Below, piece by piece: positions 8,634 to 16,855 of a DNA stretch of 60,502 nucleotides (its first letter is position 1; each line of letters opens with the position of its first letter). The stretch is taken from the NCBI RefSeq assembly GCF_001238275.1, contig NZ_LGTB01000053.1, positions 1 through 60,502 on the forward strand, read 5' to 3'. Below the pieces are notes generated by a model. It was not told the DNA's origin. It did no database searches and saw only the letters and a list, made by a program, of their open reading frames with translations. The translations under genes and the position numbers were made by a program. The DNA is from Bradyrhizobium viridifuturi. Lineage in GTDB: Bacteria > Pseudomonadota > Alphaproteobacteria > Rhizobiales > Xanthobacteraceae.

Positions 8634-10010
8634 TCAATGCGCGATGTGCCTGGAGCGCATCACCTCGCGAAGTGCAGCGTAATGCTGGTCGTGCACATCT
8701 TGATTGAACAGCGACCACGGCTCGGCGCTGGCCAACAGCGCAGGCACAGCAGCGGCCATCAGGTTGCGATAGTTCCTGAACTCGGTTGCAGCATCCGCGT
8801 TGCGGCCCGCGGCAACCGCCATCTCGATGCGCCGCAACGTCAGCACGAGCTCTTTGAGCCCGTTGCGCGCAAGCACACGCTGCTGCTCGCCGCCCGACAC
8901 GCTGGTGTTCTTGCGATCGGGATATTGCTCGGTCAGTTCGCGCAGTTCGCGGCCGATCGTATCGACCGCCAGCCCGACGATGTCCTTGTCACCGGCGGGA
9001 ATCGCCGTCGCGAGCACCGTCGAGAAATCGTTGATCTCCTTCAGCGTCGCACCGGCGCCGTCGCGTTCATAGGGCTGCACGCCGTCGCCGACGGCCGTGA
9101 GATAAGCGACGAGGTCGCCCTTGTCCTGCGCCGAGAGCTCGAGCTGAAAGGTCCGGTCGAAATAATCGACGACCTGGTTGTAGTTATCGAAGCGGCCGTC
9201 GTGGAAATACGGCGCGTTGAAGTCGGCGTTGCGCAGCGTCGGCGTCTTGAACAGTCCGCCTGAACCGACATCGTGCTGCTGGTGATCGACAAAGCCGGAC
9301 GACGGAACATGGCACCCCGCGCAGCTCAGTGCAGCATCGTGCGGGAACGGTTTTGCGAACAGCGCCTCGCCGCGGCGCTCCGCGTCGGTGATCTTGCCGG
9401 CCAGTCGTCCGGCTGGACCGAGACTCGGATTGGGCAGGAAGTCGATATCGTGAAGATAGGCGACGATCGCATCGAGTGTTGCCGGCGACGGCTCGGGACC
9501 GGCAAACTCGTTGGTGATGACATTGTGGACGAAATCGCGCAGCGAGGCGAAGCGGCCGTCGGCGCCGTAGGGCGCAAGATAGCGCGCGCCGCGCAGGCTC
9601 GGGATCCGCACCGGATCGAACGCCAGATTGTTCGCCTTCGGATTGAACAATGGGCCCGTGGTGTCGAAGGTGCCGGGCCGGCTCGACATCTTCGGCATGA
9701 AGAATTTGGCGTTGTTCGCACCATTGACGTGGCAGGTGCCGCAGCTCACGCCGGCCTGCCGCGCCACCTCGCCTAGCAGTCCCGGCGAATTGAAGGCGAG
9801 ATCACCGAGATTGACCAGATACGATTTGGCTCCGGTCCGCTCGGACTGGAACACCTCGCGCGGCTTGTCGAGCGCATCCTCGTTCAGCTCGGTCGCGACC
9901 GGCAGCACGGTCTTGTCGCCGTCGACCGGAAACGCTGCCGCACGCCCGAGCAACGCGAGGGCGATGACGCCGGGAAGCAGCGCGGCCAGCCGCCGGTGGA
10001 ACGATGTCAT
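8634..10010 (-). CDS. Secreted di-haem cytochrome c peroxidase-like protein (MauG/CcpA family), copy 2
   Basis: 458 residues with a signal peptide (MTSFHRRLAALLPGVIALALLGRAAA). Haem sites are CGTCH (residues 90-94) and CAGCH (230-234), 140 residues apart as in the copy at 4084-5514; the two proteins align over nearly their whole length. The C-terminal extension rich in Leu/Glu/Ala (ELVLTLRRIEMAVAAGR) is likely helical and is not part of the standard haem domain. The start codon overlaps the stop of the upstream imelysin gene by four bases (ATGA), so the two are translationally coupled. Periplasmic redox role. Whether it reduces peroxide or oxidises a protein partner cannot be told from sequence. 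Confidence 0.87.
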   Translation of the reverse strand: MTSFHRRLAALLPGVIALALLGRAAAFPVDGDKTVLPVATELNEDALDKPREVFQSERTGAKSYLVNLGDLAFNSPGLLGEVARQAGVSCGTCHVNGANNAKFFMPKMSSRPGTFDTTGPLFNPKANNLAFDPVRIPSLRGARYLAPYGADGRFASLRDFVHNVITNEFAGPEPSPATLDAIVAYLHDIDFLPNPSLGPAGRLAGKITDAERRGEALFAKPFPHDAALSCAGCHVPSSGFVDHQQHDVGSGGLFKTPTLRNADFNAPYFHDGRFDNYNQVVDYFDRTFQLELSAQDKGDLVAYLTAVGDGVQPYERDGAGATLKEINDFSTVLATAIPAGDKDIVGLAVDTIGRELRELTEQYPDRKNTSVSGGEQQRVLARNGLKELVLTLRRIEMAVAAGRNADAATEFRNYRNLMAAAVPALLASAEPWSLFNQDVHDQHYAALREVMRSRHIAH

Positions 10011-10807
10011 CGCGCCTGCGCCTCCAGGGTCGGGCGTTGCAGCCCGAGCTTTGCCGAGGCGCTCTGCAGCGCGACGACCAGCTCCTCGCTGGTCTGGCGC
10101 AGATCGGCGATATTGATGTGAGGCAGGTCGGGCGTGGCAACGATCGCCTGCAGCTGCTCGATGCGGTTCGTCACCATCTCGTCGAGCTTGCCGTCCACCG
10201 TGTTGAGCGCGGCGGAGAATATCGTGTGATAGGCGAAGTCGATGCCGGCGATATTGTTGCGCATGTCGTCCAGCGAAGTGCCGCTGATGCGCGACTCGCC
10301 GCCATCGGCCTTGCTCTCGCCGACTTCGTAGGCGAGCCGCACCGTGCCGTCGAGCAGGCCCTGCGGCGTCAGCTTGATGTCCTTGAGCTTGCCGTGAAGA
10401 TCATTCAGGTGCTCGACGAGGCCGGTCGCATCGGTGGCGACGTCGGTGCTGGCAGCGCCGAACAGTTTTGCCTCGATGGCATGAAACCCGCTGTCCGCGT
10501 TCGGCCAGGCGTCGATCTGCGCATCGAGCTCGGGCACGAAGCCCGCGGTGAACACCTCCGAGCGCTCCCAGCCGGCGCGCGCCGACAACCAGGCTTTCCT
10601 TGCACCGGGCAGATCCGCAGCAGCGGCGCGTTCGCGCAACGCACGCGCGCCCGCCAGCGCGCTGCCGACGCCCTCGATCAAGTAGGGCCGATAACGCTCG
10701 GCGCCGTCCTCGAGAGCGCCCGCATTCGCGGCGCGCACGCCTGCCGACGCGGCCAGCAAAGCCAGGCACGCCGCCACTCGCATCTTGTACATAGTCAACC
10801 CACTCAT
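10007..10807 (-). CDS. Imelysin family (peptidase M75 / EfeO-like) periplasmic protein
   Basis: 266 residues. It opens with a signal peptide (MRVAACLALLAASAGVRA after one to three possible start methionines at 10807, 10792 or 10783; none has a strong ribosome site). The imelysin hallmark GxHxxE is present as GFHAIE at residues 107-112. The rest is a helical bundle typical of the family. Imelysin-like proteins are iron-regulated; EfeO-type members bind ferrous or ferric iron for an uptake system. Here no EfeU permease or EfeB peroxidase lies next door. Instead the gene is coupled by a 4-bp overlap to a di-haem peroxidase, which may take the redox role. Iron supply for haem or metalloenzyme maturation is a reasonable inference, not shown. 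Confidence 0.8.
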   Translation of the reverse strand: MSGLTMYKMRVAACLALLAASAGVRAANAGALEDGAERYRPYLIEGVGSALAGARALRERAAAADLPGARKAWLSARAGWERSEVFTAGFVPELDAQIDAWPNADSGFHAIEAKLFGAASTDVATDATGLVEHLNDLHGKLKDIKLTPQGLLDGTVRLAYEVGESKADGGESRISGTSLDDMRNNIAGIDFAYHTIFSAALNTVDGKLDEMVTNRIEQLQAIVATPDLPHINIADLRQTSEELVVALQSASAKLGLQRPTLEAQAR

Positions 10808-11038
10808 CTGCCGCGAAGGGCTCGCGGCACGTAGCGGAGCGAACTATTGTCGGTATCCTATGCGGATTTGTGACAGCGCAGACTTTTTGTCGCATCTTTT
10901 CTGTTTCATCATCGTCGATGACGATCACAATGCCGCAAACGCATCATGCGGCGCTGCTGATCGATTGAAAATGCACTGTTCAATGCGCGCGAGTTGTTGC
11001 AACACATTGTGCTTACGCGTCACACTTGTCCCGTTACC

Positions 11039-11530
11039 ATGCAGATCGATCACGAAGCGCTTTACTTCATTGCATCTTATAGCGCGCTTTGCGTGCTGTG
11101 TTGCGCCGTCGCGCTGATCGATCTTCGCCACGGCATCATTCCCGACTGGCTGAATCTTGCGATCGCAGCACTCGGACTTGCGAACATCGTTGTCACTGAC
11201 AGTGCAACAGCCGCCTTCAGTGCGATGGCGATCGCCGGCCTCGTCGGCGTCGTGTTCTGGCTGTTGCAGCGCCTCTACTTCGCCCTGCGGCACGTGGACG
11301 GCCTCGGGCTTGGCGACGTGAAGTTTCTTGCCGCCGCGTCGATCTGGGTCGGTGCGTCGGGGGTTCCAACCCTGCTGCTGATCGCGGCGCTCGTGGCACT
11401 TGGTGTGGCCGGCGGCCTGCAACTCGCGGGACACGCGATGAAGCGCCAGACGTCGATCCCGTTCGGCCCTTTTCTTGCGCTCGGGCTTCTCCTGACGCCG
11501 GCACTTCAGAACTGGCTTGCGCTGAACTAG
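11039..11530 (+). CDS. gspO: Prepilin peptidase (A24 aspartic protease, GspO/CpaA type, lacking methylase domain)
   Basis: 163 residues with about six hydrophobic segments. The two catalytic aspartates of the family are visible: D28 in DLRHGIIPD and D93 in the GLGDVKF motif. The N-terminal cysteine-rich N-methylation domain of full-length GspO/PilD is absent, as in the short CpaA/TadV type. The protein should cut the leader peptides of the pseudopilins GspG-GspK encoded 3-6 kb away. It is transcribed toward the end of the gsp operon, converging on the GspC/N-like gene with 18 bp between stops. The ribosome site before the chosen ATG is weak, so the start is not certain. Confidence 0.8.
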   Translation: MQIDHEALYFIASYSALCVLCCAVALIDLRHGIIPDWLNLAIAALGLANIVVTDSATAAFSAMAIAGLVGVVFWLLQRLYFALRHVDGLGLGDVKFLAAASIWVGASGVPTLLLIAALVALGVAGGLQLAGHAMKRQTSIPFGPFLALGLLLTPALQNWLALN

Positions 11531-11548
11531 CTGCTGCGGGACGTCCCC

Positions 11549-12196
11549 TTACATCTGACGTCGCAGGGCCAATGGCTTGCGCTCGGTGCTGACCGGAACG
11601 AGGCGGGCCTCGCCGCTCTCATCACCACCAGGCTGAGGCAATGTGAGCACCGCCTCGTGCTCGTCCTTCTCCATCGTGGCTTCGCGCGCTTTGATGGTTC
11701 GCAGCTTCCAGCCCTGGAAATCGTCGCCGATCTTCAGCCGCAGCGCGGTCTTGTTCGATTGATCGAGAAAGATTCCGAAGCTTTCGTCATCTCCCGAGAT
11801 CGTGCCGACCAGCGACAGCGGCGGCGGCTCGGTCGCGACCTTGCGCGGCGGTGGCGGCACAGGCTTGCTGACCTCCGGTTCCGCAACCACGGCAGGCGGA
11901 GGCCGCCGCGACGGCGAGAACACCGGGCGGTCGCGGGTATTGGACAGCGTCGTGAGCGGAATGCCCCACAGCGGATTTGCGCTGAGCGGCCGCGGCGTCG
12001 GCGCAGGCGACGGGGCCACCCGGACCGACGTCACCGGTTCGGAGGCCGGCGGCGAGCTCAGCACCGGCCCCCCCAGACGGGTCTCGTCGAGCAACCCGGC
12101 ATCCAGCGCATCGCCGGACCGGTCCGGCACGGCGGCCGGCGCGGCTTGAGCCGACATCGCGAGCAGCACGATGATCGCAGCATGGCGTCGCATCAT
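11549..12196 (-). CDS. GspC/GspN-like type II secretion component
   Basis: 215 residues. The start at 12196 is chosen because ATGA overlaps the gspM stop and AGGAG lies just upstream. A signal-anchor segment (AAIIVLLAMSAQAAPAA) is followed by a Pro-rich linker. Next comes a block NPLWGIPLTTLSNTRDRPVFSPSRRPPP-like in layout (given here only as its key parts NPLWGIP and RDRPVFSPSRR), then a small beta domain (LSLVGTISG...GIFLDQ...LRLKIGD..QGWKL) that resembles the HR domain of GspC or PilP. HR domains bind the N0 domain of the secretin. The gene closes the gsp operon where gspN or gspC would be expected. Sequence alone does not decide between these names. Confidence 0.65.
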   Translation of the reverse strand: MMRRHAAIIVLLAMSAQAAPAAVPDRSGDALDAGLLDETRLGGPVLSSPPASEPVTSVRVAPSPAPTPRPLSANPLWGIPLTTLSNTRDRPVFSPSRRPPPAVVAEPEVSKPVPPPPRKVATEPPPLSLVGTISGDDESFGIFLDQSNKTALRLKIGDDFQGWKLRTIKAREATMEKDEHEAVLTLPQPGGDESGEARLVPVSTERKPLALRRQM

Positions 12197-12756
12197 TTGG
12201 CTCCTCGCCATTGTCCGGACACGCCGAGCAGCACGCGCAACTTGCCGGGATCGCTGCCCTTGGCGGCTTCGTCGGCAACCGGTTGCACCACCAACTGGTC
12301 GATGAACAGGAACGGCATGCCGGCTTCAAGATCGTAGAGCACCTGCTGCAATTGCGCCTGCTCGATCTCGCTGCTTGCCACCATGCTGATGAAGCCGGCC
12401 TTGGCCGGTGCGTTGGGAACGTCGAGCTGCGTCGACAGCACGTTGCCGCCGGCCTTGATCACCGCACCCGACACCCGTTGCAGCAAGGTGGCGCCAGCAA
12501 CCGTGACCGTCGCCCCCTCGAGATAGGCGGAACCGGTCGGCATGGCGGCCTCGCCGGGCGCGGTCTTCGCCCTGGATCGTCCCTCCAATTGCTCCAGCAT
12601 TCCGGCCGATGCCGCAACATCGCTGCGCAGGCCGATGAGATCCGAGAGCGACGAGATGACGACGAAGAGCAACAGCACGACGAGACCGAGATAGCTCGCG
12701 GTGGCGACGAGGGGTGAGGTGCTGACCGCGGTCAGCGATCGGGATGCTACGCTCAT
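12193..12756 (-). CDS. gspM: Type II secretion system protein GspM
   Basis: 187 residues. A single transmembrane segment near residues 20-40 (ASYLGLVVLLLFVVISSLSDLIGL) is followed by a coiled segment and a small ferredoxin-like periplasmic domain ending in VSGQWRGAK. This layout (short N-tail, one helix, periplasmic domain) is that of GspM, which stabilises GspL and forms the inner membrane platform. The start overlaps the gspL stop by four bases and its own stop overlaps the next start by four, so it sits in a tightly coupled operon. Confidence 0.8.
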   Translation of the reverse strand: MSVASRSLTAVSTSPLVATASYLGLVVLLLFVVISSLSDLIGLRSDVAASAGMLEQLEGRSRAKTAPGEAAMPTGSAYLEGATVTVAGATLLQRVSGAVIKAGGNVLSTQLDVPNAPAKAGFISMVASSEIEQAQLQQVLYDLEAGMPFLFIDQLVVQPVADEAAKGSDPGKLRVLLGVSGQWRGAK

Positions 12757-13829
12757 GAGCCGGACCCAAAATAGGCTGATATGTTGGCTTCGACGTGGAA
12801 CCGCTCCGCCGATTCATTCGCCGCGCGGGTTGTCGGCGCGAAGAACGTCGCGCGGGTGAATTGCGGCGACTGCTCCAGCAGCCGGATCAAGGATGGCGCA
12901 TCCTGGGTCAATCCCACCACCTGCACCTTGTTGCCCTCGATACGGAGCTCCGTCACATAGGTCGTGTCCGGCAGCACGCGCGAGATCGCTTCCAGGACCA
13001 TGACGCTCGACGGCGTCGTCTGCTTGCGCTTGGCCAAGAGGCCGAGGCCGGACGTATTGCCGTTGGCATCGAGGCGCAGCGCGGCGCGGCGCTGCGAAAT
13101 CCGATGTTGCAGATCCTCCTGCTCGGATTGCAGCCATCCGCCGACATAGATGTTGAGCAGCATGCAGACCGCGGCCGCGGCGGCCGTCGAGACCAGGGCG
13201 ATGCGCAGCAGCCGTGGAACCGCAGGCCCGGCAAGGCCGCGCAGCGATCGGTCGAGCAGCGTCACCTGCTGCGGCGTGCCATCGCTGCCGACTGCCGGCG
13301 CCGAGACCGCAATGGAGGCGGCGCCGAGCATCCTGGCCATCCGGACCACCGGATCGACCTTGGCCGCCGCGGTCGCACCGAACGCGACTTCGATGCGGTC
13401 GTTGGCGATCGGCTGCGGCGAACCCCAGCCGAACACCGCATCGGCGGCGGACCATGGCGTCAACCGGTCGACCTGCGCACGGATCATGCCGTCGAGAAAG
13501 TCGCTTGCCTGGCTCGGGAAATCGAGCACACGGCTGACGATGTGATCCGAACGCAAACGCACCTCGATGCGGCTGCCGTCGAAGGCCGTCTTCCACTCCG
13601 CCGGCAGCGCAGGTTGCGGTACATCATGATCGAGCCGGAACGAAACCGGAGCTGCGGGCGAGCCGTCCTTGGCCGCCGCCAGGCGGGCGGTGAAGGTGCC
13701 GTCGCCATTCTCGTCGAGCTCGACGCTGCGCCGGCGCACGAACCTGCCCGCGACGCCGTCAACGGCCGTCGCGACCGCGCCGATCCATTGCTCGAACCAT
13801 TGCCGTGCTTCGGCAAGCATTGCCATCAC
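12753..13829 (-). CDS. gspL: Type II secretion system protein GspL
   Basis: 358 residues. The N-terminal ~200 residues form the cytoplasmic actin-like domain that binds the GspE ATPase (blocks such as VDRLTPWSAADAVFGW, typical of GspL/PilM-like proteins). A transmembrane helix follows at about residues 205-230 (LRIALVSTAAAAAVCMLL), then a periplasmic domain with a ferredoxin-like end (TYVTELRIEGNKVQVVGLTQD). It links the ATPase to the pseudopilus assembly platform. The start overlaps the gspK stop by four bases. Confidence 0.83.
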   Translation of the reverse strand: MMAMLAEARQWFEQWIGAVATAVDGVAGRFVRRRSVELDENGDGTFTARLAAAKDGSPAAPVSFRLDHDVPQPALPAEWKTAFDGSRIEVRLRSDHIVSRVLDFPSQASDFLDGMIRAQVDRLTPWSAADAVFGWGSPQPIANDRIEVAFGATAAAKVDPVVRMARMLGAASIAVSAPAVGSDGTPQQVTLLDRSLRGLAGPAVPRLLRIALVSTAAAAAVCMLLNIYVGGWLQSEQEDLQHRISQRRAALRLDANGNTSGLGLLAKRKQTTPSSVMVLEAISRVLPDTTYVTELRIEGNKVQVVGLTQDAPSLIRLLEQSPQFTRATFFAPTTRAANESAERFHVEANISAYFGSGS

Positions 13830-14754
13830 CCTCTCCCGCGCAACATAACCGGGCCTCTCGGTTCAAGATCGTTCTGCCAGGACAACACACGATAGGGCTC
13901 GGCCTTGTCGCCGAGCGCGATCACCGCTTCAGACGTGGTGCGGTGACCGTTGCGGAATCGGATCGATATCGCGATCCGGTAGCAAGGGCTCTGCGCCGTC
14001 GACGCCGCACCCTGCGGGTTCTGGGCCTGCGCTCCCGCGGCGATGCCGTTCGGCGACGGAGCATTCGAGCCGAGCGTGCTCGAGCCGAAACTATCCTGTT
14101 GCTTCCCCGATGCCTTATCCACCGCCAGCGCGACTTCCGGCGCGGCGATCTTCGGATCGACATCCGGACTGCCGTTGAACACCGTCACGAACGGCAGCAC
14201 GCGGTCGACAAAGGCCTCGGGGATGCCGGCGACCAGCGCCAGCTCGTTGACATGGGTGAACAGCCCCTGCTTGGCGAATAGCCCAGCGCGTTGTAGCGCG
14301 CGGCCTCCACGTTCTCGCTGCCCGGCGTCGGCCGGGTCCGCCAGCCGACGATGCGGTCGGCATATTCCGAGGCGGCGTCCTTCTGAGCGCCGAGCACGAC
14401 GAAGAGGCCGGCCAGCATCTCCTTCGACGCGTAGTTCAGGTCAACACGGCCGGCCTCCGACGTGAAGCTGACACCAACGCTGGCATCGTCCAGCCCGAAC
14501 TGAAACGCGCCGTGCTGCGGCCGCGTCTTCTCATCCGTCAGCGTCAGCTGATAGGCGGTGAGCTCGAGCCCGGCCGAGACCAGCGCCTCCGTCTGCAACG
14601 AGACGTCGCTCGCCGCCAGCGCCCGCGCCGACGCGGCAAGATAGGCCGAGAAGATGACCGCCAGCGACGACAGCGCCAGCAGGATCCAGAGCACCGCAAC
14701 GATGACGAAGCCGCGGTCAGCCGGCGATCGGCCGCTATTGCCGGGCGCACCCAT
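13826..14754 (-). pseudogene. gspK: Type II secretion minor pseudopilin GspK, interrupted by one apparent missing base
   Basis: Adding one base near 14279 gives a 309-residue protein. The N-terminal part (14754 down to ~14280) starts with a prepilin-like leader and helix RGFVIVAVLWILLALSSLA. It lacks the usual Glu at position 5, as is normal for GspK, the tip pseudopilin. It continues through VDLNYASKEMLAGLF and ADRIVGWRTRP. The frame then shifts; the other frame continues FAKQGLFTHVNELALVAGIPE and LPFVTVFNG, both conserved GspK blocks, to the stop at 13826. The ATG overlaps the gspJ stop by one base and the stop overlaps gspL by four. Either a real lesion or a sequence error; the many similar breaks in this window favour error. 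Confidence 0.8.
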
Positions 14755-15461
14755 CAGGTCTTCCCCTGATCGGTCGGAACATTGGAACTGCCCTTGTCGC
14801 CGCAATTGCCGTCCGGCTTGGTGCAATCGCTCGGGATCTGGACATGGACCGGCGCGATGGTCGAAACCGACAACACGCGCTGGCTCACCGCGTCACGCAC
14901 GGTCAGCCGGATCATCGCCGGCAGCCGCTCGGCATCCTTCCACGCGTTCTTCCAGGCCCGGTCGACACCGGCATAGGCGAAGGACAGCCGATACGGCGCA
15001 CGCAGCAGCACCACGGGGCTGCCGAGATGCACCTGCTCCGACAGCGACACCCCGTCGGCGAGGGGCGTGAATCGCGCCTGCGAACGGACCGTGACGAACT
15101 CGCCGCGATCCCTGACCTCGCCAAGGTGCACCACGTCGAGCCCCGGGCCGGCATTCGGCCCCAGCGAGGTGCGCACGAAGGTCACTGACAGTTCCGATCC
15201 GTCGAACAGCGGCTTGTGGGTATCGCGGTTGGCCGCAACGAACTCGGCCGCGGCAAGATCGGCGCCGATCCGTTCCAGCGCGATCCCGATCAGTTCGCTG
15301 CGCTGGATCCGATCGAGCCCCCTGTTCCAGCTCGGCAGCCATTCCCCGGTGATGCCGGCGAGCGCCGACAGCAACAGCCCCATCAACGCCAGCGCGACGA
15401 TCATCTCGATCAGCGTGAAGCCGCGCTCATTGGTTCGCTGTGCTGTCCTTGCCCGGATCAT
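14754..15461 (-). CDS. gspJ: Type II secretion minor pseudopilin GspJ
   Basis: 235 residues. A short basic leader ends in ERG, followed by the prepilin helix FTLIEMIVALALMG with Glu at mature position 5. The middle holds WNRGLDRIQRSELIGIALERIGADLAAAEF, typical of GspJ. With GspI and GspK it forms the pseudopilus tip complex that contacts cargo. Needs cleavage by the GspO-type peptidase. It overlaps gspI upstream by four bases and gspK downstream by one. Confidence 0.85.
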   Translation of the reverse strand: MIRARTAQRTNERGFTLIEMIVALALMGLLLSALAGITGEWLPSWNRGLDRIQRSELIGIALERIGADLAAAEFVAANRDTHKPLFDGSELSVTFVRTSLGPNAGPGLDVVHLGEVRDRGEFVTVRSQARFTPLADGVSLSEQVHLGSPVVLLRAPYRLSFAYAGVDRAWKNAWKDAERLPAMIRLTVRDAVSQRVLSVSTIAPVHVQIPSDCTKPDGNCGDKGSSNVPTDQGKT

Positions 15462-15910
15462 TCCGCAGACCTCGGCATCAGGCGCACGGTGCGAATGTCG
15501 GACAGCGCACCGCCTGGAGATTTGACGCGAATCCGCACCAGCTCCGGAGCCCAGGGCACATTGCCTTCGGGCACCGTCCAGTTGCCACCGAGCGGACTGA
15601 CCTCGATGGTCCAGCTATAGCCCTCCGCCTGTCCGGTCGTCGTACCCGACTGCAATTCGGCGCGCGGCGGAATGCCGACCGTCATCAATGTCCGCACCGC
15701 CTGCATCAGCGCCACGTGTTGCTCCATCGCCCGGACGCCGCGCGTCTTGACGCCCATCACGGCGCCGATCGCAACGATCGAGACAGCCACCAGCGCCAGC
15801 GCCACCAGCACCTCGATGATGGTGAACCCCGCCTCACTGCGGTCAGTTGGCGGCGACGTCGCGGGCAACGATTTCAACCCTTCCGGTGAGCCAGTTGACG
15901 CGGACCTCAT
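15458..15910 (-). CDS. gspI: Type II secretion minor pseudopilin GspI
   Basis: 150 residues from the ATG at 15910. The prepilin helix AGFTIIEVLVALALV has Glu at mature position 5, and the following MGVKTRGVRAMEQHVALMQAVRTLM matches GspI. The ATG start gives a 68-bp overlap with gspH and a long leader (about 27 residues). A TTG near 15866, preceded by GGAAGG, would give a leader of normal length, so the true start may be there. GspI nucleates the pseudopilus tip with GspJ and GspK. Confidence 0.8.
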   Translation of the reverse strand: MRSASTGSPEGLKSLPATSPPTDRSEAGFTIIEVLVALALVAVSIVAIGAVMGVKTRGVRAMEQHVALMQAVRTLMTVGIPPRAELQSGTTTGQAEGYSWTIEVSPLGGNWTVPEGNVPWAPELVRIRVKSPGGALSDIRTVRLMPRSAE

Positions 15911-16316
15911 ATCCCGTATCGAGCCGCGTCAGCGCGATGGAGCCGCCGCAGGAACCGCCATTGGCGAAGAAACGGATGGTCGACAGTGCCGCGCGGCGCT
16001 GGCAGCTCTGCGGCAGCACCGCATCGAACCGCACGTCATCGGGGATCCGCACCGTCATGCGCGACGACCCTGAATGGATCACGCGGCTCGGCGCATCGAC
16101 CAGCGTCGCAACGCTGGTGCTACGCTCGATGGCGGCGTTCCGGTCGGCCTTAAGCAGCGTCGCGGTCTGCAGCGCATAGGCCTGCAAGCGCGACCGCGAC
16201 GTCTGGTGCGGAATGAACGGAAGCAGCACGGCCGCCAGCAGCGCGATGATGGCGAGCACGCACACCATCTCGAGCAGGGTGAAGCCGCGCTGCGCCGCGT
16301 CATTCATGCTTGCCAT
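15843..16316 (-). CDS. gspH: Type II secretion minor pseudopilin GspH
   Basis: 157 residues. Leader MASMNDAAQRG, then FTLLEMVCVLAIIALLAAVL with Glu at mature position 5. The globular part carries RNAAIERSTSVATLVD, in the style of GspH/FimT-like pseudopilins that precede a beta-sandwich. Start at 16316, 6 bp after the gspG stop, with AAGG upstream. GspH joins the growing pseudopilus to the tip complex. Confidence 0.82.
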   Translation of the reverse strand: MASMNDAAQRGFTLLEMVCVLAIIALLAAVLLPFIPHQTSRSRLQAYALQTATLLKADRNAAIERSTSVATLVDAPSRVIHSGSSRMTVRIPDDVRFDAVLPQSCQRRAALSTIRFFANGGSCGGSIALTRLDTGYEVRVNWLTGRVEIVARDVAAN

Positions 16317-16322
16317 GCATCC

Positions 16323-16838
16323 TTACTGGTCGTTGTTGGCGGCCGTGGTCTTCTCGAGCGAGATATCGGCCGAGGCACCGCTGCCGCCTTCCTGGCCGTC
16401 AGACCCGTAGGAGACGATGTCGTAAGGCCCGTGCTCGCCGGGCGAGCGATAGAGATAGGGGTGATTCCAGGGATCGTTCGGCACGTTGCCACCCTTCAGA
16501 TACGGGCCGTTCCAGGCCGCGACCCCGGGCGTGCGCCGCACCAGCGCGGCGAGCCCCTCCGCCGTAGACGGGAAGCGCCCGGCGTCGAGATAGAACAAAT
16601 CGAGCGCGCTGGAGAAGCTCTGCAGCTGGATGCGCGCGGTCTTGACCTTGGACTCGCTGAGATAGTTGAGCACGCGCGGTCCGATCAGCCCCATGATGAG
16701 GCCGATGATCGCGATCACCACCAGCATTTCGACCAGGGTGAAACCCGCCTCGCCCGAACGCCTCGGCGTTTGCGGCCGCACGCGACCGCGTCCCGCTCGC
16801 ATGGATAATGCTTCGATGATGCTGTTGCGCGATATCAT
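16323..16838 (-). CDS. gspG: Type II secretion major pseudopilin GspG
   Basis: 171 residues. A leader of about 32 residues ends in EAG, followed by FTLVEMLVVIAIIGLIMG with Glu at position 5. The GspG-specific C-terminal region is clear: LDLFYLDAGRFPS, WNGPYLKGGNVPNDPW and YDIVSYGSDGQEGG, where the last Asp and carbonyl groups form the calcium site of major pseudopilins. A GAGG ribosome site stands before the ATG. GspG subunits build the pseudopilus that pushes folded cargo through the secretin. Confidence 0.93.
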   Translation of the reverse strand: MISRNSIIEALSMRAGRGRVRPQTPRRSGEAGFTLVEMLVVIAIIGLIMGLIGPRVLNYLSESKVKTARIQLQSFSSALDLFYLDAGRFPSTAEGLAALVRRTPGVAAWNGPYLKGGNVPNDPWNHPYLYRSPGEHGPYDIVSYGSDGQEGGSGASADISLEKTTAANNDQ

Positions 16839-16855
16839 GACCGATGACCTCTGCT

